Assembly: GCA_038002745.1 (NCBI GenBank)
Contig: JBBODD010000001.1
Location: 372,001 to 436,000, forward strand
DNA: 64,000 bases
Reading direction: 5' to 3'
Origin: Bacillus sp. FSL H8-0547
GTDB taxonomy: Bacteria > Bacillota > Bacilli > Bacillales > Bacillaceae
Position numbers and translations under genes: made by a program. Of the stretch, positions 27,447 through 36,240 are shown one piece after another. Below the pieces are notes generated by a model that ran no database searches, was not told the DNA's origin, and was given only the letters and a program-made list of their open reading frames with translations. Position 1 is the first letter of the stretch. Each line of letters opens with the position of its first letter.

Positions 27447-27534
27447 TATTTCAAAAAAATTGAGGGGAATGTCCATGCAATTATCCTGTTATGCACATAG
27501 TCTGTTTTAGTTCGAAAATTCAAGGAGGTTTTTG

Positions 27535-28491
27535 ATGGGAAAAGCATATTTCAATGGGAAATGTCCATCGTGCGGGTATGAAGAGTGCAAGTGTAAAGAA
27601 GAGAGAAAGTGCGGCAAATGCGGCAAAGAGAAATGCAAATGCAAAAAAGAAAAGTGTGATGAATGCGGTCATAGAAAGTGTGAATGCAAAAAGAAATGTC
27701 CTGATTGCGGTAAATCAAAGTGCAAATGTGAAATCACATTTAAGCCCAAAATTAATGTTAATGTGAACGTGCCGCAATGTCCTTGTCCGCCTTGTCCTCC
27801 AGGGCCGACGGGACCTCAGGGGCCAACTGGACCTTCCGGGGCTACTGGTGCTACCGGCGCCACTGGTGCCACTGGTGCCACTGGTGCCACTGGTGCCACT
27901 GGACCTCAGGGACCAACCGGACCAGCAGCTCAGGGATGCTGTCCGTGCAATAACCTTTTAGATAATCCAGGTTTTGACGAACCGGGGGTAACAGGTGATC
28001 CTGTGCCCGGATGGAACCAGTCAGTAGCAGGCGTTGCTGAAGTGGGATTCCCTAATGCACACAGTGGACGATTTTTACCGGACGGCACCCTAAGCATTCA
28101 GTCTGTCCGAATACTCCCTACACGATTTGTTACACAGACTGTAATGGTGGATGAAGGCTGCTGCTATACTTTGTCATTTGCTGCCAATGTAAGAGATAAC
28201 GGGAGGCTCGTGGCATCGGTATCGTTTCCTGAACTGGAACAGGATTGTCCCCCGGAACCATCTACGCTTGGTCCAAACGGGATACCGCACATCGTGCCTG
28301 TTGACAACCAGCCGCAGTCATTATTCCAGCACTACACGCTTGTCGTGTGTATACCAGAAGATGTGACAATGGCATGCATCTCATTTCAGAACATATCTAC
28401 CAGCGGTGGCGTAGGAGCTGCTTCTTATGTCGACAACGTAGTATTCCAGCCAACCGGCGGTCCGTGTACAGACTGCTCGCAAAATTTCTAA
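27535..28491 (+). CDS. Cys-rich/collagen-like surface or exosporium protein
   Basis: 318 residues in three parts. Residues about 1-70 hold four repeats of the form CxxCGxxxCxC, rich in Lys. Residues about 85-135 are collagen-like GXY triplets ([13 protein letters not shown], then seven GAT in a row, then GPQGPTGPA). The C-terminal 180 residues form a compact domain starting [12 protein letters not shown] that looks like a carbohydrate-binding jelly roll. No signal peptide is present, as for many spore coat/exosporium proteins. The DNA of the GAT run is a 9-bp repeat prone to slippage. ATG at 27535 has AAGGAGG upstream; the gene is divergent from the ECF sigma operon. Confidence 0.8.
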   Translation: MGKAYFNGKCPSCGYEECKCKEERKCGKCGKEKCKCKKEKCDECGHRKCECKKKCPDCGKSKCKCEITFKPKINVNVNVPQCPCPPCPPGPTGPQGPTGPSGATGATGATGATGATGATGATGPQGPTGPAAQGCCPCNNLLDNPGFDEPGVTGDPVPGWNQSVAGVAEVGFPNAHSGRFLPDGTLSIQSVRILPTRFVTQTVMVDEGCCYTLSFAANVRDNGRLVASVSFPELEQDCPPEPSTLGPNGIPHIVPVDNQPQSLFQHYTLVVCIPEDVTMACISFQNISTSGGVGAASYVDNVVFQPTGGPCTDCSQNF

Positions 28492-28503
28492 ACATGAAAG
28501 AAA

Positions 28504-28533
28504 GATGGTCCAGCTCAGCTGGACCATCTTTTT
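28504..28533. terminator. Bidirectional terminator between the collagen-like gene and ctaM
   Basis: A perfect 12-bp stem GATGGTCCAGCT/AGCTGGACCATC with TTTTT on plus and TTTCTTTC on minus. Confidence 0.92.
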
Positions 28534-29074
28534 AATAATAAGGTGAGATCATTAAATACACAACTACACCTGTAAAGCTTACATAAAGCCAGATCGGCAT
28601 GCTCCAGCGGACAATTTTGCGGTGCTTGTCAAGCTGGCCTGTCCAACCCCAAACGAGTGAGAAAAGCGCAAGCGGCACGATGATGGCTGCAAGGAAACTG
28701 TGTGTAATCAGGATAAAGAAATAAACGCTGCGGATGATTCCTTCTCCGCCGAACCGCGTTGTTTCAACTGAAAGGTAATGATAGGTCAAATACGACACGC
28801 AGAAAAGCAGGGTTGTCGTAAAGGCCGCCAGAATGAAGCCTTTGTGGAGCTTGACGTTTTTCTTAATAATCGATACGAGCGCAATAACTAAAAAGACAAA
28901 TGTAAAACTGTTCAGTACGGCATTGATGCGCGGGAAAATATGAATATCGAATGTAACCTCGCCGCCGTATCCGATCGGCAAAAAGAATAAACCGAGGATA
29001 ACCGCATTGACGACAAGGGAAAGGGTTACGATAATCGCCGTGTAATTCTTGCCTGAGCGATGTGTCTGTTCCAT
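28532..29074 (-). CDS. ctaM: DUF420 membrane protein, CtaM/YozB (cytochrome aa3/caa3 oxidase maturation)
   Basis: 180 residues with five predicted membrane helices. It has the DUF420 features: PRINAVLNSFTFVFLV, the HKGFILAAFTTTLLFCVSYLTYHY segment, and later HSFLAAIIVPLAL, with membrane-placed histidines. In B. subtilis and Staphylococcus, CtaM is needed to make active heme A-containing oxidase. The ATG at 29074 has AAGGAGAG six bases upstream; the longer open frame from 29209 runs through the promoter region. A TACAAT -10-like element lies near 29110. Confidence 0.82.
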   Translation of the reverse strand: MEQTHRSGKNYTAIIVTLSLVVNAVILGLFFLPIGYGGEVTFDIHIFPRINAVLNSFTFVFLVIALVSIIKKNVKLHKGFILAAFTTTLLFCVSYLTYHYLSVETTRFGGEGIIRSVYFFILITHSFLAAIIVPLALFSLVWGWTGQLDKHRKIVRWSMPIWLYVSFTGVVVYLMISPYY

Positions 29075-29183
29075 AAAATTCTCTCCTTGTGTTTCAATAT
29101 GCTTTATTGTACCACGGAGAGAGCGCAGAATATTCGACAATTGTATGAAGGATGTGCTGCTGATGGGCCGTTCCGCAGGCAAA

Positions 29184-30863
29184 TTAGTGGACAGGCTGCC
29201 TGACTGCAAGTCCGTACTTTTTCAGTTTCCTGACAATCGTAGGCTGGCTGCTGTCCAGAGCTTCTGCAATTTCATACGTTGTCCTGTATTTTTGAACAGC
29301 AAGAGTCAGGATTTTTTCTTCCGCAAGTTCGGCTGCTTCTTTTAATGTGACAATTTCAGAAAGCTTGATCGGCCCTTCCTCTCTGTACTCATTCGGCAGA
29401 TTCTTATGAGTCAGCACATCCTCTTCACTGATCAGCACAAGCCTCTCCACTAAATTGGCGAGCTCGCGGACATTGCCGGGCCAGCTGTACGTGTAAAAGA
29501 AATCTTTCAGCGCTGCTTCCATCCGTTTGCTCTTGCCGTACTTCAAATTGGCTTTTTCCAAAAAGAAAGAAACGATCGGCAGTATGTCGTTTTTCCGGTT
29601 CCGGAGAGGAGGAATGAAAATTGGAACAACATTGAGACGGTAAAACAAATCTTCGCGGAACTCTCCGTTATGAACCATTTCTTTTAAGTCCTTATTTGTC
29701 GCAGCAAGAATCCGGACATCCGCTTTTTTAGAAACCGTTGCACCGACCCGCTGAATTTCTTTCTCCTGAATGACCCGAAGCAGCTTGACCTGCAGATTCA
29801 GCGGAAGCTCACCCACCTCATCCAGAAAAAGGACGCCTCCATCTGCAAGCTCAAACATCCCGGGCTTTCCATGTTTATTAGCGCCTGTAAAGGCTCCGCC
29901 TTCATAGCCAAACAGTTCAGACTCCAGAAGATCCGGGGGGATTGCTCCGCAGTTCACTTTAATAAACCGTCCTTTATCTGACCGCCCGCTCCTGTTGTAA
30001 ATATAGCGGGCAAGCACATCTTTCCCGACACCTGTCTCTCCCAAAATGAGAACGGTCGCTTCCACGTTGACAATTCTGTCAGCCGTTTCATAAATGGCGG
30101 CAAGCTCTTCGCTCTCGATAATGACGTCACTGCTGCTGTTTTTTCTTTTCAGCCGTTCAATTTCTTTTTTATAGCTGTCATTGAGTTTTGTCGCTTTTCT
30201 GAGAGCGTTCTGCAAATCGTTGAGTTCGGACAGGTCTCTGATATTCGTGACGATGCTCTCAATTTCACCATTGTCATTAAAGACAGGGTTTCCTGTCAGC
30301 AGTGTTTCCTTTCCTGTCCGGTTGAGCTGCACAACTGACACGCTTCTTCGTTTTTCCATCACTTTATGGGTCACCGAATTTTCTAGGATTCCGCGCTCAA
30401 TAAGAGCGTTTACATTTTTCCCCGCGTAATATTCCTTTGGTATGCCTGTAATCCGCTCAATAGCCCGGTTCGTTCTGAGCGTGACCCCATCTTTATCTGT
30501 TATATAAATGCCGTCATAGGAATTATCAATAATCGCATCCAGTTCACGGTTTATCCGTTGTGATTCCTTCAGTTCATCGATCAATGATACAAGCTCAGTC
30601 GAAATCGTGCCGATATACAGGCAGTCCGCTGAATCCTGTATGGACGTTTTGATAAAAATACAGCTGGTATTCCCGCACGCAGCGTGAATCAGCTTCCCGC
30701 CGCCCAGCTTTTCCCACACATCAAACACTTGATTAATATGACGGCTCTTAGTTTCCATGCCGCCACTCAGCTTCTTTAAAGAGGCATTGGCCTGTACAAT
30801 CACTTGCTCTTCTGTAGTCATCATGCACGGAAAAGGGATATTCATCAGGGTCTCTGCTTTCAT
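29184..30863 (-). CDS. Sigma-54-dependent transcriptional activator (PAS, AAA+, Fis-type HTH)
   Basis: 559 residues. An atypical N-terminal sensory region (about 1-95) and a PAS domain (about 105-215) are followed by a short coiled linker. The AAA+ domain has Walker A GETGVGKD (275-282), the sigma-54 contact motif GAFTGA (323-328) and Walker [12 protein letters not shown]. It ends in a Fis-type helix-turn-helix ([25 protein letters not shown]). It is the only sigma-54 activator in the window, and the only sigma-54 promoter found lies before the beta-oxidation operon 5 kb away. It is therefore the leading candidate for the protein that binds GATTCA-N4-TGAATC. It is co-transcribed with the DUF3870 gene. 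Confidence 0.92.
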   Translation of the reverse strand: MKAETLMNIPFPCMMTTEEQVIVQANASLKKLSGGMETKSRHINQVFDVWEKLGGGKLIHAACGNTSCIFIKTSIQDSADCLYIGTISTELVSLIDELKESQRINRELDAIIDNSYDGIYITDKDGVTLRTNRAIERITGIPKEYYAGKNVNALIERGILENSVTHKVMEKRRSVSVVQLNRTGKETLLTGNPVFNDNGEIESIVTNIRDLSELNDLQNALRKATKLNDSYKKEIERLKRKNSSSDVIIESEELAAIYETADRIVNVEATVLILGETGVGKDVLARYIYNRSGRSDKGRFIKVNCGAIPPDLLESELFGYEGGAFTGANKHGKPGMFELADGGVLFLDEVGELPLNLQVKLLRVIQEKEIQRVGATVSKKADVRILAATNKDLKEMVHNGEFREDLFYRLNVVPIFIPPLRNRKNDILPIVSFFLEKANLKYGKSKRMEAALKDFFYTYSWPGNVRELANLVERLVLISEEDVLTHKNLPNEYREEGPIKLSEIVTLKEAAELAEEKILTLAVQKYRTTYEIAEALDSSQPTIVRKLKKYGLAVRQPVH

Positions 30864-30867
30864 GTCC

Positions 30868-31188
30868 TCACCGTTCGATCTTCAGCTGCTGATACTGAAA
30901 ATGCAGATCTGACAGCGCAGCGGTGATGGCATGGATGGCTTTTCCGCAATAATGTTCCCTGACATGCTCAGTGACTTCGTCCACCCCGTTCTGAAGGCTG
31001 TAGCCCCGGAGAAGGCGACCGACAAAATCCCTTCCGTGCTCCGTTGCAAGCGTGCAGGAAGCTTCCAGTATCACCGCGTATCTTTTATCAATTTCAACCG
31101 TGATCGTCAGCATATCGTATACGTTCTTCGCCGCCATTCCTGCCGGCAGGCGCGCATGTCCCGCAATAAACATCGTCTGTGAGTGCAT
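30868..31188 (-). CDS. DUF3870 domain protein, upstream partner of the sigma-54 activator
   Basis: About 106 residues, soluble, beginning with MFIAGHARLPAGMAAK and holding GRDFVGRLLRGYSL, the DUF3870 pattern. The family is of unknown function, and from general knowledge tends to sit beside sigma-54 regulators of acyl-CoA or ketone pathways in Bacillales. The ATG at 31188 follows GAGAGGGACCTCACC; the longer frame to 31311 has no ribosome site. It ends four bases before the activator start, so the two are coupled. Confidence 0.75.
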   Translation of the reverse strand: MHSQTMFIAGHARLPAGMAAKNVYDMLTITVEIDKRYAVILEASCTLATEHGRDFVGRLLRGYSLQNGVDEVTEHVREHYCGKAIHAITAALSDLHFQYQQLKIER

Positions 31189-31311
31189 GGTGAGGTCCCT
31201 CTCTTTCAATAAATGAATTCGTTTCTTAAACCTTACTTCTTTACAATTTGCGAATATCCTTCCTTTTGAATCAAAAACGTACAGTCGTTTACTTATGAAA
31301 ATACAGCTCAT

Positions 31312-31342
31312 AAAAAATGCCCCTCAGCATAAGCATAAGGGG
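31312..31342 (-). terminator. Terminator of the class C serine hydrolase gene
   Basis: GCCCCT/AGGGGC stem with a loop of about 12 bases, followed on the minus strand by ATTTTTTAT. Confidence 0.75.
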
Positions 31343-31349
31343 CTGCAGT

Positions 31350-32432
31350 TTACTTCTGTTTGTTCATTACACTGTTTTTAGCGAGCTCAAAAACGTCCCT
31401 GACATCTGAATAAGGTTCCTCCCCTCCATCAAATGTGCGGTACCAGAACACTCCCAATGGAGAAGTCCCCGTGTTGTTCATCATCGCAAGAGAGATTTTG
31501 CTTTCTCTGTCTACAACAATATACTGTCCCCCTGAACCAACCGCCCATTGCAGCGTTTGATCCTTTTGCTTTTCCAGCCACCATAAATAGCCGTACCCCG
31601 TAAATCTGTCTACATCGGTTATTTCAGAGTACGCTTCAAAACTGGCATCAATCCAATTTTTCGGAATGATTTGCTTATCTTTCCATTTCCCGTCATTGGC
31701 ATAAAGCGAGCCGAATCTTGCCAGGTCTTCTGCACACATATAGAATCTGTACATTGGCATGGAAGTCTCTTCCGACTCTTGATAAACCACATTTGAGGGC
31801 TGAAACTTTTTCATCTTTGTCGGTTTGGCAATCCATTCATAGAAAGCTTCCCCTAGGGATTTACCTGTCTCCTTTTCAAAAATGACGCCGAGCGTATTAA
31901 AATCCCAGTTGTTATAGTAGTAGTGCTCGTTATGGCTGTGGCTGCCTCTCTCAGGTCTTTTTTCTTTCATGGCTTTTGATTCGCCCAAGGAAGTAATGTA
32001 AATGCCGGAACGGGCTTTCAGCAGATCTTCTACGGTCGCCTGTTTCTCCTTTTCAGAAAGCGGATTTTTCGTGTCATCTATCCCCAGGTCCCCCAGTGTT
32101 CGATCCAAATTGATTACTCCTTTTGACTCGGCAATTCCAAAAAGAGCACTGATAAGACTTTTTCTGACAGAAGCCACATTTGAAATTTGATCACTTTCTC
32201 CGGATTCCGCAAGCACGTTCTGGCCTTCCATTATAAACAACGAGTCCGCCTCATTCTTGTCCATGATTTCTGTTATTCTGTTCATTGTTTTCTGACTGTC
32301 ATGCTCAGACTGATTTAGCTGTTTATGAAACTCATTGTTTTCTGAACTTGTAAATGGAATGGATAAATAACCCGTAGCTCCTGCTCCGATAAATAGAAGG
32401 ACTGCTGTGAGTAATACCGCTTTTTTCTTCAC
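31350..32432 (-). CDS. Class C beta-lactamase-family serine hydrolase, membrane-anchored
   Basis: 360 residues. The N-terminus is a signal/anchor helix (KAVLLTAVLLFIGAGATGYL). The nucleophile motif SVRK (SxxK) is in SNVASVRKSLISALFG, the Tyr motif is YNNW, and the KTG-equivalent region includes GSGGQYIVVD. The family contains D-Ala-D-Ala carboxypeptidases and esterases as well as lactamases; the true substrate is unknown. The start is GTG at 32432 after GGAGA. The promoter is the MerR-type one at 32467-32497, so the divergent MerR regulator probably controls it. Confidence 0.85.
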   Translation of the reverse strand: MKKKAVLLTAVLLFIGAGATGYLSIPFTSSENNEFHKQLNQSEHDSQKTMNRITEIMDKNEADSLFIMEGQNVLAESGESDQISNVASVRKSLISALFGIAESKGVINLDRTLGDLGIDDTKNPLSEKEKQATVEDLLKARSGIYITSLGESKAMKEKRPERGSHSHNEHYYYNNWDFNTLGVIFEKETGKSLGEAFYEWIAKPTKMKKFQPSNVVYQESEETSMPMYRFYMCAEDLARFGSLYANDGKWKDKQIIPKNWIDASFEAYSEITDVDRFTGYGYLWWLEKQKDQTLQWAVGSGGQYIVVDRESKISLAMMNNTGTSPLGVFWYRTFDGGEEPYSDVRDVFELAKNSVMNKQK

Positions 32433-32466
32433 GTCAAAATCTTCTCCTTATTGATTGATAACCATG

Positions 32467-32497
32467 ATTATCAGCCTTAAAGCAGCTTTAAGGTCAA
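32467..32497 (-). promoter_or_regulatory. MerR-type promoter with 19-bp spacer and operator palindrome
   Basis: On the minus strand -35 TTGACC (32497-32492) and -10 GATAAT (32472-32467) are 19 bases apart, the over-long spacing used by MerR activators. The perfect palindrome CCTTAAAGCAGCTTTAAGG (32475-32493) fills the spacer. It drives the serine hydrolase gene and lies upstream of the divergent MerR gene. Confidence 0.88.
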
Positions 32498-32565
32498 CCT
32501 CTTTTTTTAAAAAAGCATTATTTGTTATACTTTTCTCAGCGCAGGAGAAGACAAGAGGTGTCAAT

Positions 32566-33450
32566 ATGGAGGAAAAAAACTACTACACAATCGGCGAGGC
32601 TGCAAAGCTATGCGGCACAGCTGCTTCAACATTACGCTATTACGACCAAATCAGCTTGCTGAAACCAGCAGGGCTGAACAAGATCACAAACTACCGCTAC
32701 TATACCTTTAAGGATATTGCCAAAATCAGAATCATCCAAAATTTGCGAGAGCTGCATTTTTCCATTGGGGATATAAGCAAGATACTTGAGGAAGACAGCC
32801 TTTCAAATCAGCTGTCTGTCATGAAAAAAAAGCGTGATGAAATCGTGGATGAAATAAACGAGCTAAAGAAAACAGCAGAATCCATTAATCAACGAATTAA
32901 AAATATGGAAAAGGAATTGAAAATGTCCTATTCTCATTCTCCCTCTGAACCCGTCATTACCGCTGCCTGGCAGCCTGCAAGGAAAATCCTTTCTTTAAGA
33001 AAGCAAACTGAACGTGCTAATTTAGATGTGTACGTCCATTATTTTAATGAACTGATTGAACTTGCAAAAAAAGAAAAAATCATTCCATCAGGAAACCTTG
33101 TGTTAATTCATCATCATATAAATGTGAATCACGCATTCAATGAGAGGGAATTTCAAAGCATGATGAAAGATCTTGAGGTCGGCTTGCCGGCAGGACAGCT
33201 CCAGGATTCTCCCTTTTTAAGTGAAATACCTGAAGGATTGTACTTATCGATGATTAGAAAAGGCATGGCAGGCAAAGATACGTTCATTGACATTTATTCA
33301 AGAATCCAGAAATGGCTTATAGAAAACAACTACAGAGCTGCCGGTCCGCTGATTGATTTACTGCACACCGATTTGACGAGCCTGCAGCCCGATCAAATTG
33401 TGGAGAACATTTTAACAGAGATTCAAATTCATATAGAAAAATTAGATTAA
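32566..33450 (+). CDS. MerR-family regulator with GyrI-like effector domain
   Basis: 294 residues. The N-terminal winged helix is YTIGEAAKLCGTAASTLRYYDQISLL, followed by a coiled dimerisation helix (about residues 85-125). The C-terminal domain of about 150 residues (PVITAAWQPARKILSLRK onward) is of the GyrI/BmrR drug-binding type, so it may bind an aromatic or cationic compound. The ATG at 32566 has AAGAGGTG five bases upstream; an earlier frame from 32455 crosses the operator. The divergent serine hydrolase is the expected target. Confidence 0.88.
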   Translation: MEEKNYYTIGEAAKLCGTAASTLRYYDQISLLKPAGLNKITNYRYYTFKDIAKIRIIQNLRELHFSIGDISKILEEDSLSNQLSVMKKKRDEIVDEINELKKTAESINQRIKNMEKELKMSYSHSPSEPVITAAWQPARKILSLRKQTERANLDVYVHYFNELIELAKKEKIIPSGNLVLIHHHINVNHAFNEREFQSMMKDLEVGLPAGQLQDSPFLSEIPEGLYLSMIRKGMAGKDTFIDIYSRIQKWLIENNYRAAGPLIDLLHTDLTSLQPDQIVENILTEIQIHIEKLD

Positions 33451-33455
33451 TTCTA

Positions 33456-33495
33456 GAAAAAGAAGCAGACTGAGAGATTCAGCCTGCTTCTTTTT
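33456..33495. terminator. Bidirectional terminator between MerR gene and acyl-CoA dehydrogenase
   Basis: AAAAAGAAGCAG and CTGCTTCTTTTT are perfect inverted arms between two convergent genes. Confidence 0.88.
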
Positions 33496-33511
33496 GCTTA
33501 AATTATATTCT

Positions 33512-34729
33512 TCAGTTCTTAACCTTCTCCCTCTCCTCCTCAAACGGCCAGCTCGGCAGCATATGGCTCAGCGTTTTATCTTCTCTGTAACCTAACACAT
33601 ACTCCGCCTGCATCACGGTATGAATTTCTCTTGTTCCCTCGTAAATAACAGGTGCTTTAGAGTTTCTAAGGAATCGTTCAACCGGATATTCATTGGAGTA
33701 ACCGTACGCACCGTGGATCTGTACTGCATCGTTCGCCGCTTCGTTTGCGAAATCACAGGATTGCCACTTGGCGAGGGACGTTTCCCTTGTGTTTCGTTTT
33801 CCTTCGTTTTTAAGACACCCTGCTCTGAAGACAAGCAGGCGGGACATGTGATAGCCTGCTTCCATTTTGGCGATCATCTGCTGAACAAGCTGGTGTTTGC
33901 CAATCTCTTTTCCAAATGTTTTCCGCTCATGGCAGTAGTTGACGCTCTGTTCAATACATGCCTGAATGAGTCCGCAGGCACCGGCCGCAACGGTAAACCG
34001 TCCATTATCAAGAGCGGACATGGCAATTTTAAAGCCGTCCCCTTCCTGTCCAAGAAGGTTTTCTTTCGGCACCCGGATGTTGTCAAAGAAGATTTCACCT
34101 GTGTTCCCTGCGCGAATGCCAAGCTTCCCTTTAATAGCTTTGGAGGAAAAGCCAGGCATCGTGCGCTCTACAATAAACGCCGAAATGCCGTGGTGCTTTT
34201 TGCTTTTATCCGTGTAAGCGAATACAAGAAAGTGGTCAGCATAGTCGCAAAGAGAAATCCATGTCTTCTGACCATTCAGTATGTAATGATCGCCTTCCAA
34301 AACGGCTGAAGTCTGCAAAGCCGCAACGTCCGATCCTGCATTCGGTTCTGTTAAGCCGAACGCTCCAACTTTCTCCCCTTTAGCCTGCGGAGTAAGATAT
34401 TTCTGCTTCTGCTCCTTATTTCCCCACTGCATCAGCGTCAGGCTGTTTAAGCCGGTGTGGACGGAAACGGCTGTACGGTAGGCTGTATCCCCGCGTTCAA
34501 GCTCCTCACACACAATCGCGAGAGTGTTATAATCCATGGCACTGCCGCCGTATTGTTCCGGCACGCAGATTCCCATCAGGCCGAGATCTGCAAGTTTTTT
34601 CAAAATGGACGGTTCGAAATGACCTTCTGCATCCCACTCGGCAATGTACGGGTTAATCTCTTTATCAACGAAATCGCGGACCATTTTTCTTACAGCGTTC
34701 TGTTCTTCAGACAAGTTAAAATTCATCAT
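33512..34729 (-). CDS. Acyl-CoA dehydrogenase, solitary third copy
   Basis: 405 residues. FGLTEPNAGSDVAAL and LGIRAGNTGEIFFDN are the FAD/substrate loops, and the catalytic Glu is in APVIYEGTREIHTVMQAEY. The C-terminus is about 20 residues longer than in the two operon copies and is closer to the glutaryl/isobutyryl type, but the substrate is not certain. ATG at 34729 has AGGGGA seven bases upstream. The frame is open 47 codons further to 34870, but that stretch includes a terminator hairpin and has no ribosome site. It has its own promoter and leader. Confidence 0.9.
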   Translation of the reverse strand: MMNFNLSEEQNAVRKMVRDFVDKEINPYIAEWDAEGHFEPSILKKLADLGLMGICVPEQYGGSAMDYNTLAIVCEELERGDTAYRTAVSVHTGLNSLTLMQWGNKEQKQKYLTPQAKGEKVGAFGLTEPNAGSDVAALQTSAVLEGDHYILNGQKTWISLCDYADHFLVFAYTDKSKKHHGISAFIVERTMPGFSSKAIKGKLGIRAGNTGEIFFDNIRVPKENLLGQEGDGFKIAMSALDNGRFTVAAGACGLIQACIEQSVNYCHERKTFGKEIGKHQLVQQMIAKMEAGYHMSRLLVFRAGCLKNEGKRNTRETSLAKWQSCDFANEAANDAVQIHGAYGYSNEYPVERFLRNSKAPVIYEGTREIHTVMQAEYVLGYREDKTLSHMLPSWPFEEEREKVKN

Positions 34730-34756
34730 TGCTTCATCCCCTTTTAGTAGATATAA

Positions 34757-34790
34757 AAAAGCCGGCTGCGCAAAAAGGCAGCCGGCTTTT
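34757..34790 (-). terminator. Intrinsic terminator in the leader of the acyl-CoA dehydrogenase gene (attenuator candidate)
   Basis: The stem GCCGGCTGC/GCAGCCGGC is extended by AAAA/TTTT pairing and followed by TTTTTT on the minus strand. It ends about 20 bases before the ribosome site of the dehydrogenase, and no gene precedes it on that strand. Confidence 0.8.
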
Positions 34791-34921
34791 GTCAACGTTA
34801 AGAAATCTCTTCCATAGACAAAACAGCAATCAGGTTTAAACATATGTTCACTGGTGCTAACCGTCATCACGGATCACAGGAAGGCTAATTCCATAGGCGT
34901 GAAATGCGATTAGTTACTAGA

Positions 34922-34950
34922 AGTATATCCAGTAATCCGAAAACAGGCAA
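34922..34950 (-). promoter_or_regulatory. Sigma-A-like promoter upstream of the leader
   Basis: Minus-strand -35 TTGCCT (34950-34945), 17-base spacer, -10 TATACT (34927-34922). A transcript would begin near 34915 and carry a leader of about 185 bases ending in the terminator described above. Confidence 0.65.
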
Positions 34951-35069
34951 CCTTTTTTTGAAAATTCTATATATTTATAGTCTATCAGACTGCCGCTCCT
35001 CCATTCGGATTGACTCCCCAAGGCCAATCTTTTACACTTGAAGAACTGAAAAAGAAGCAGGTGAATCCA

Positions 35070-36137
35070 GTGGAATTTAAGATTAACTATCTCTCTTTCT
35101 ATTTGATCCAGGTGGACGGAAAAGACGAGAATGCCAATAAGCAGTACAAACACTTTCAAACATTAACGGCGGAGGAGTACGAGCAGAACGCGCTGAAGGA
35201 TTTTCTGGACGGCGAGCTGAAAAAAATTGTGAAACGGAAAGTGGAGAAGCATCCTAAGAGCGAGCAGGTTCCCACAAAACTTGGCCACTTTGTTGTGGAA
35301 CCGGGATATGAACTGGATTCTAATCCAAATTACAACCTCTTTCACAGAGCACTTACAGCAGAAACAAAGGAAGCTTTTAAAGAAGCAGGCGAACGGTTCG
35401 TCTCTGCCTATCTCGATGCAAGTGCCGTCCGGGGCGGTGCATTCCTTGTTTTGTCGGCAACTCCTGAGAAGTATTTCGAGGATACATTTGTATTTATTTT
35501 AAAATGTGATTTTGAACCTAAAGTGGCTTCCATTTCAGATGAATCAACCCTGATCCGCAATGTGCAGATGGCGATCACGACGAAAAATATGAAATCCATC
35601 CAATACCCCCACATGCCTGAAGAAGGCATGACAGAGCCCGGTGAGCTTAAAATTCATCAGGCGTCACATGCCCGCTACTTTGAAGACTTTCTGAAGTTTG
35701 TCGAATACGGCGAATCCATGCCTGAGATCATGAAAACTCAAGTCATGAGCATGGTCCAGGAGCATGTCCTTGAGACGTATGAAGAGAACAGCCAGGAACG
35801 CCAGCAGTTCGAACAGGACATGGAAATCTGGGAAGCAAGCGAGAAGCGGGAAATCCAGGAGCGTCTGGATACCCATCAGGTCATTGAAGCGGCTGCCCAA
35901 ATTGTGGAGCATACACCCGAAGCCGAGCTGAAGATGAAGCTCGGGGAAACTTCTGTAAAAGGACTCCTTGCAGACTACGGGGAAAACATTCATTTAGGAA
36001 AGATCAACGGAAGATATGTTCTTCTCGTAGAAGCGGACAGCATCCAATTTGAAAAAGGGGTATCTCCGATTGAATTTCACCGTCCTGACGAGCTGGGAGC
36101 GATAATTGAAAGGATATCAAAGAAAGGGGAGTCATAA
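35070..36137 (+). CDS. DUF3900 domain protein
   Basis: About 355 residues, soluble, starting with the family segment EFKINYLSFYLIQVDGKDE. It is rich in Glu and Lys, with a helical stretch at about residues 235-290 (EENSQERQQFEQDMEIWEASEKRE). The function is not known; the family appears confined to Bacillales. GTG at 35070 is chosen because AGGTGA precedes it and the conserved part starts at once. The frame opens earlier at 35010, adding a non-conserved stretch. No obvious operon partner. Confidence 0.75.
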   Translation: MEFKINYLSFYLIQVDGKDENANKQYKHFQTLTAEEYEQNALKDFLDGELKKIVKRKVEKHPKSEQVPTKLGHFVVEPGYELDSNPNYNLFHRALTAETKEAFKEAGERFVSAYLDASAVRGGAFLVLSATPEKYFEDTFVFILKCDFEPKVASISDESTLIRNVQMAITTKNMKSIQYPHMPEEGMTEPGELKIHQASHARYFEDFLKFVEYGESMPEIMKTQVMSMVQEHVLETYEENSQERQQFEQDMEIWEASEKREIQERLDTHQVIEAAAQIVEHTPEAELKMKLGETSVKGLLADYGENIHLGKINGRYVLLVEADSIQFEKGVSPIEFHRPDELGAIIERISKKGES

Positions 36138-36240
36138 CTCCCATTAGATCGCACGATTAAATTTTCTCTCCCCTCATCTGTCTATTTCCCTTTCAATCCT
36201 ATATACTTAACCTATTCAATCGGTTAAAAGGGGAACTTTC

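Noticed and set aside
27491-27503. SigK promoter for the collagen-like gene (CATAGTCT as -10)
   Set aside because: The -10 fits CATANNNT, but no AC -35 lies 16-17 bases upstream, so the call is not supported.
34730-34870. 47-codon N-terminal extension of the third acyl-CoA dehydrogenase
   Set aside because: It has no ribosome site, includes the terminator hairpin, and the known family N-terminus begins at the ATG at 34729.
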